A DNA stretch of 64,000 nt from Thermosporothrix hazakensis (GTDB taxonomy: Bacteria > Chloroflexota > Ktedonobacteria > Ktedonobacterales > Ktedonobacteraceae): positions 127,236-191,235 of the forward strand of contig NZ_QKUF01000010.1 in assembly GCF_003253565.1 (NCBI RefSeq), read 5' to 3'. A program made the position numbers and the translations under genes. Of this stretch, positions 61,387 through 64,000 are shown piece by piece. Below the pieces are notes generated by a model. That model ran no database searches. It was not told where the DNA came from and saw only the letters and a program-made list of their open reading frames with translations. Each line of letters opens with the position of its first letter. The first letter of the stretch is position 1.

Positions 61387-61830
61387 GATTTCTCCTCCCT
61401 GTTCCATAGGGTCTTTCAAATACTCAGATCATCCTCGTTCTGAGGAAACGCATGTCTGCTCTCATCCAGATCCTTCTCTGTGAGCCAGAAGACATGCTGT
61501 CAAGCTTATGTGACGTTGAGGAAATGAATGAAACGCTTGTATCAAGCAGTAAACGATTACCGCTTTCTCCAAACAACGACGATAGGACCGGAGATCCTTC
61601 TTCTTCTCCTTTCGCTGTGAGCAAGCATGAGCTAATCGGGAAATGATGAAGGAATGGGGAAAAGCGATGGCGGGTCATCCAGCGCATAGAGCGGGTTCAT
61701 ATGAAGCAAAGTCCGATATTGTTGAGTGATCCACGGTGACAGAGTGAACGCAGGAAAGAGCCGACGCTGCATATTCAACCTCCATTGGTTCAGAGCGACT
61801 TATTTCACTCACTCAAATATGTTATTGACA
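61387..61830. other. Long leader and spacer of the sugar operon
   Basis: If the minus-strand promoter at 61831-61859 is used, this is a leader of over 400 bases. I see no gene and no clear riboswitch fold in it. Confidence 0.4.
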
Positions 61831-61859
61831 ACTGTACCTGAAAATTTGCTCCATGTCAA
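61831..61859 (-). promoter_or_regulatory. Promoter of the sugar ABC operon
   Basis: Minus strand TTGACA (61854-61859) and TACAGT (61831-61836) are 17 bases apart. Confidence 0.55.
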
Positions 61860-61862
61860 TAT

Positions 61863-61882
61863 ATTTTCTCCCGGGGGAAAAT
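61863..61882. promoter_or_regulatory. Near-perfect 20-bp palindrome, operator candidate
   Basis: ATTTTCTCCCGGGGGAAAAT is symmetric at all but one pair. It lies directly upstream of the -35 box of the sugar operon, between the two divergent promoters. Confidence 0.62.
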
Positions 61883-61950
61883 GCCGTCCGGTTTGCTCGC
61901 ACTCCTGCATAGAACCCGTTCTTGCTTTTGCCCATCTCTCAGACACACTC

Positions 61951-61997
61951 TTGACAAACTGGACGGACAACACAGTATACTTATTTCTGTGAAATAA
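61951..61997 (+). promoter_or_regulatory. Promoter of ROK gene with overlapping dyad
   Basis: TTGACA (61951-61956) and TATACT (61976-61981), 19 bases apart. The perfect dyad TTATTTC-TGT-GAAATAA (61981-61997) starts at the end of the -10 box, where a bound repressor would block transcription. Confidence 0.65.
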
Positions 61998-62204
61998 TAA
62001 AGTTTCGCACAGAATCAAGCCCTCTCATCCCACACCTGTGGATACACGTTCTTCAAGTTTCTGCCAGAAGAGAGAAAAGAATCAGCGAGGGCTTCTTTTC
62101 TGCTACATGTTTGCAAGTTGAGCTATTCTTTCGCAAGTTGAGGCAGCCCCATACACCAATCAATGGAGATGATTTGAGCACTATGGGAGAGGAAAAAGGT
62201 AGCA

Positions 62205-63446
62205 ATGACAGTACCACGCACTGGAAGCAAGCGCCTGTTACGCGATCTCAATCAGAGCATTCTCTTCAATCTGATTGCAGAGGAACAGGCTATTTCACGC
62301 ACACGGCTGGCCGAGAAAAGCGGGCTCCCGGCAGCCACCGTCACCCGAATTATCAGGGAGTTCATCAGCGCGGGTCTGGTCATCGAAGTGAAAATCGAGG
62401 CCTCGAGTGGAGGACGACGACCTGTCCTCCTCAGTATCAACCCTGCCGCTGGCTACACGGTCGGCGTCAAGCTGCGCGAGAACGGGATGACGATGACCAT
62501 CTGCGATCTACGCGGCTCGATCATTCGGGATTGTGAGCAGACATTTCCCGGCGGCACGTCCCCGCAACAGGTCATCGAGTGCATCTCGATGACCATGAAA
62601 CAGCTTGTAAGAAAGGCGGGGCTCTCACTCAGACAGATTCTTGGCCTCGGGGTCGGGCTCGGCGGCCTGATCGACTCTGAACACGGGATTTGTCGCTATT
62701 CTCCGCTTTTAGGCTGGCACAACGTTGAGCTTGCTCCAGCGCTGCAATTCCGGCTGCACGTTCCGGTCTACCTTGACAACGATGTCAACACGTTGGCGAT
62801 CGGGGAACGTCTCTTCGGGCAGGCACGCGGGACACAGAACTTCTTGCTTATCACCATCGGGCGCGGCATCGGCATGGGCATTATTATTGATGGCAAGATC
62901 TATCGCGGCAAGTATGGAGGTGCCGGCGAGTTCGGACATATGACCATTGATCTCAGTCCTGATGCCCCGCGCTGTACCTGTGGCAAGCGGGGCTGCCTGG
63001 ATGCCGTCGCCTCGTACTATGGCATCCTGCAAGCGGCAACGCACCGTGATCCAGGCTACCGGGTTCGCGAGGAGATCACCACCCTCATCGAGCAGGCCCG
63101 GGCAGGCGATACGGCGCTTCAAGCGATCTTTCACCGAGCAGGTGAGGCTCTGGGAATCGCCATCGCGAACGTGATTACCCTGTTTGATCCTGAGCGCATC
63201 GTCATCAGCGGAGAAGGCATTCTTGCCGGGGATGTATTGCTCAAGCCGCTGCAAGAGGCTATTCCGCCGCATATCTTCGGTCCGCCGCGCGAGCGCGCTC
63301 TGATCTTCACACCGATCAAGGAGACCGATTGGGCGCGGGGAGCCGCCTGCCTGATTTTGCAGCGTGTCTTTCAGCCGCCCATCTACGAAGATGACGAGTA
63401 CATTCATCCGTTTGATAGCCTGCTCACACAGCGAACCAGCAGGTAG
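62205..63446 (+). CDS. ROK-family (NagC/XylR-type) transcriptional repressor
   Basis: 413 residues. N-terminal winged HTH (ISRTRLAEKSGLPAATVTRI, then GLVIEVKIEASSGGRRPVLL), then a ROK sugar-kinase-like domain with VYLDNDVNTLAIGERLFGQA, GRGIGMGIIIDGKIYRGKYG and the zinc site CTCGKRGCLD. ROK repressors bind a sugar or its phosphate and release DNA. It is divergent from a sugar ABC operon and shares with it a spacer with two palindromes. The ATG has GAAAAAGGTAGC upstream. Confidence 0.93.
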   Translation: MTVPRTGSKRLLRDLNQSILFNLIAEEQAISRTRLAEKSGLPAATVTRIIREFISAGLVIEVKIEASSGGRRPVLLSINPAAGYTVGVKLRENGMTMTICDLRGSIIRDCEQTFPGGTSPQQVIECISMTMKQLVRKAGLSLRQILGLGVGLGGLIDSEHGICRYSPLLGWHNVELAPALQFRLHVPVYLDNDVNTLAIGERLFGQARGTQNFLLITIGRGIGMGIIIDGKIYRGKYGGAGEFGHMTIDLSPDAPRCTCGKRGCLDAVASYYGILQAATHRDPGYRVREEITTLIEQARAGDTALQAIFHRAGEALGIAIANVITLFDPERIVISGEGILAGDVLLKPLQEAIPPHIFGPPRERALIFTPIKETDWARGAACLILQRVFQPPIYEDDEYIHPFDSLLTQRTSR

Positions 63447-63463
63447 GGGAACGGAGTGTTCCC
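63447..63463. terminator. Small hairpin between convergent genes
   Basis: GGGAAC/GTTCCC with a 5-base loop just after the ROK stop codon; no U-run. Confidence 0.4.
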
Positions 63464-63473
63464 GAGCACGAAC

Positions 63474-64000
63474 CTACGCCTGTGGAATGATTGGCAACAC
63501 GACAAACGAAGGATGCTCATGGTCGTGCAGGATCGTCTGGTGCGCGGTGAGCAGCTCCGCATCAGCACCAAACTCGTGGCCCGTATTGGGGTTGCGATCC
63601 CAGCGCGGGAAGCTGCTGCTCGTGATATCCAGGCGAATACGGTGTCCCCGCTTGAAGAGGTTGCTTGTCGCCCAGAGGTCAATTTCATACTGATAGAGCT
63701 TTCCGGGCTCGATCAGTGAGGGCTCCTGCCCTGGATGCCGATAGCGTGCGCGAATGATGCCATCCGTCAACGGATACGCGGTTCCGTCGGGGAAGACATC
63801 GACCAGACGCGCCACAAAATCGGTATCCCGGGCGCTTGAAGCTGCCCACAGCGTCACCTTGATCGGGCCTGTCACTTCTACATCTTCTTCAAGCGGCGCC
63901 GTCGAGTAGACCAGCACGTCATCTCGCCGTTCAAGCGGGCGCTGGTCGATCGGCCCACAGCGCCAATCTGGCCCCATGAGAAGTGGCCCGCCACATGTCG
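63474..64000 (-). CDS. CocE/NonD-family hydrolase, C-terminal part
   Basis: The open frame runs off the right edge (…TCGGPLLMGPDWRCGPIDQR), so only the last 175 residues are seen. They form the X-Pro dipeptidyl-peptidase C-terminal jelly-roll: DDVLVYSTAPLEEDVEVTG, IKVTLWAASSARDTDFVARL, LFKRGHRIRLDITSSSFPRW and the NPNTGHEFG segment. The family hydrolyses esters and amides; the catalytic alpha/beta-hydrolase domain lies outside the window. Convergent with the ROK gene. Confidence 0.9.
   Translation of the reverse strand, partial: TCGGPLLMGPDWRCGPIDQRPLERRDDVLVYSTAPLEEDVEVTGPIKVTLWAASSARDTDFVARLVDVFPDGTAYPLTDGIIRARYRHPGQEPSLIEPGKLYQYEIDLWATSNLFKRGHRIRLDITSSSFPRWDRNPNTGHEFGADAELLTAHQTILHDHEHPSFVVLPIIPQA

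Noticed and set aside
62709..63407. 232-codon minus-strand frame opposite the ROK gene
   Set aside because: Shadow frame; ROK motifs and zinc site are on the plus strand.
1..64000. tRNA, rRNA, CRISPR, transposase or defence-system genes
   Set aside because: I looked for T-loop motifs, regular repeat-spacer patterns and transposase, helicase or nuclease clusters and found none that hold up; a covariance-model scan would be decisive for RNA genes.

Overview
The window reads as a piece of a large, regulator-rich chromosome. The best fit is a member of the Chloroflexota class Ktedonobacteria. This placement is an inference from gene content: many TetR, AraC, LacI and ROK regulators, PAS and MEDS sensor kinases, sugar ABC operons without their own ATPase, F420-type LLM oxidoreductases, and several small proteins that look lineage-specific. 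I saw no rRNA gene, tRNA gene, CRISPR array, transposase or phage gene. Genes mostly have strong GGAGG-type ribosome binding sites, and these decided many of the starts.

Layout. 1-3.4 kb: a MEDS/PAS sensor kinase with an undecided partial reading frame beyond its 3' end. 4-7.5 kb: an ECF sigma factor overlapping a membrane-anchored PQQ-propeller protein (a candidate anti-sigma), then a membrane-anchored EEP-family enzyme. 8-12 kb: two AraC regulators, a VOC protein and a PIMT-like methyltransferase. 12-15.3 kb: a partly decayed patch with a broken membrane protein gene, an overlapping zinc-ribbon pair, an HTH/TPR regulator and a degenerate copy of one of the small genes. 15.3-20.9 kb: a uronate-dehydrogenase-like SDR, a quinone-oxidoreductase-like enzyme divergent from a TetR gene, a hydrolase remnant, an HD protein, and a TetR gene followed by a membrane protein. 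21.4-26.6 kb: a second PAS kinase, a hydrolase, an endonuclease-V-like glycosylase, a PIG-L deacetylase and CutA. 26.6-29 kb: an XRE/TPR regulator overlapping cutA, divergent from three small unknown genes behind a structured leader. 29.4-32.1 kb: a PstS-like lipoprotein overlapping a tandem-HAMP receptor. 33.4-35.5 kb: a MacB-type ABC exporter.

36.2-43.4 kb is a carbohydrate-use locus: a LacI regulator with two perfect palindromic operators around its own promoter, then a sugar-binding lipoprotein, two permeases and a GH3 glycosidase. 43.6-51.9 kb carries a cupin, an enterochelin-esterase-like enzyme, an APC permease, a DUF1206 membrane protein, a second EEP enzyme and an LLM oxidoreductase divergent from a TetR gene. 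52.1-58.1 kb carries an ATPase-less Clp-N protein with a DNA-binding-like N-terminus, expressed from a promoter inside a 17-bp inverted repeat, with a methyltransferase behind it. It also carries a TetR/FAD-monooxygenase pair, a LuxR-type HTH stub, a cupin, and a TetR/membrane-protein pair. 58.1-63.4 kb is a second sugar ABC operon divergent from a ROK repressor. The window ends inside a CocE/NonD hydrolase gene.

The two sugar operons both lack an ABC ATPase and probably share one encoded elsewhere. The most system-like novelties are the Clp-N/inverted-repeat unit at 52.1-53.6 kb, the PstS-HAMP pair with Pho-box-like repeats at 29.2-32.1 kb, and the small-gene cluster at 27.7-29.0 kb.
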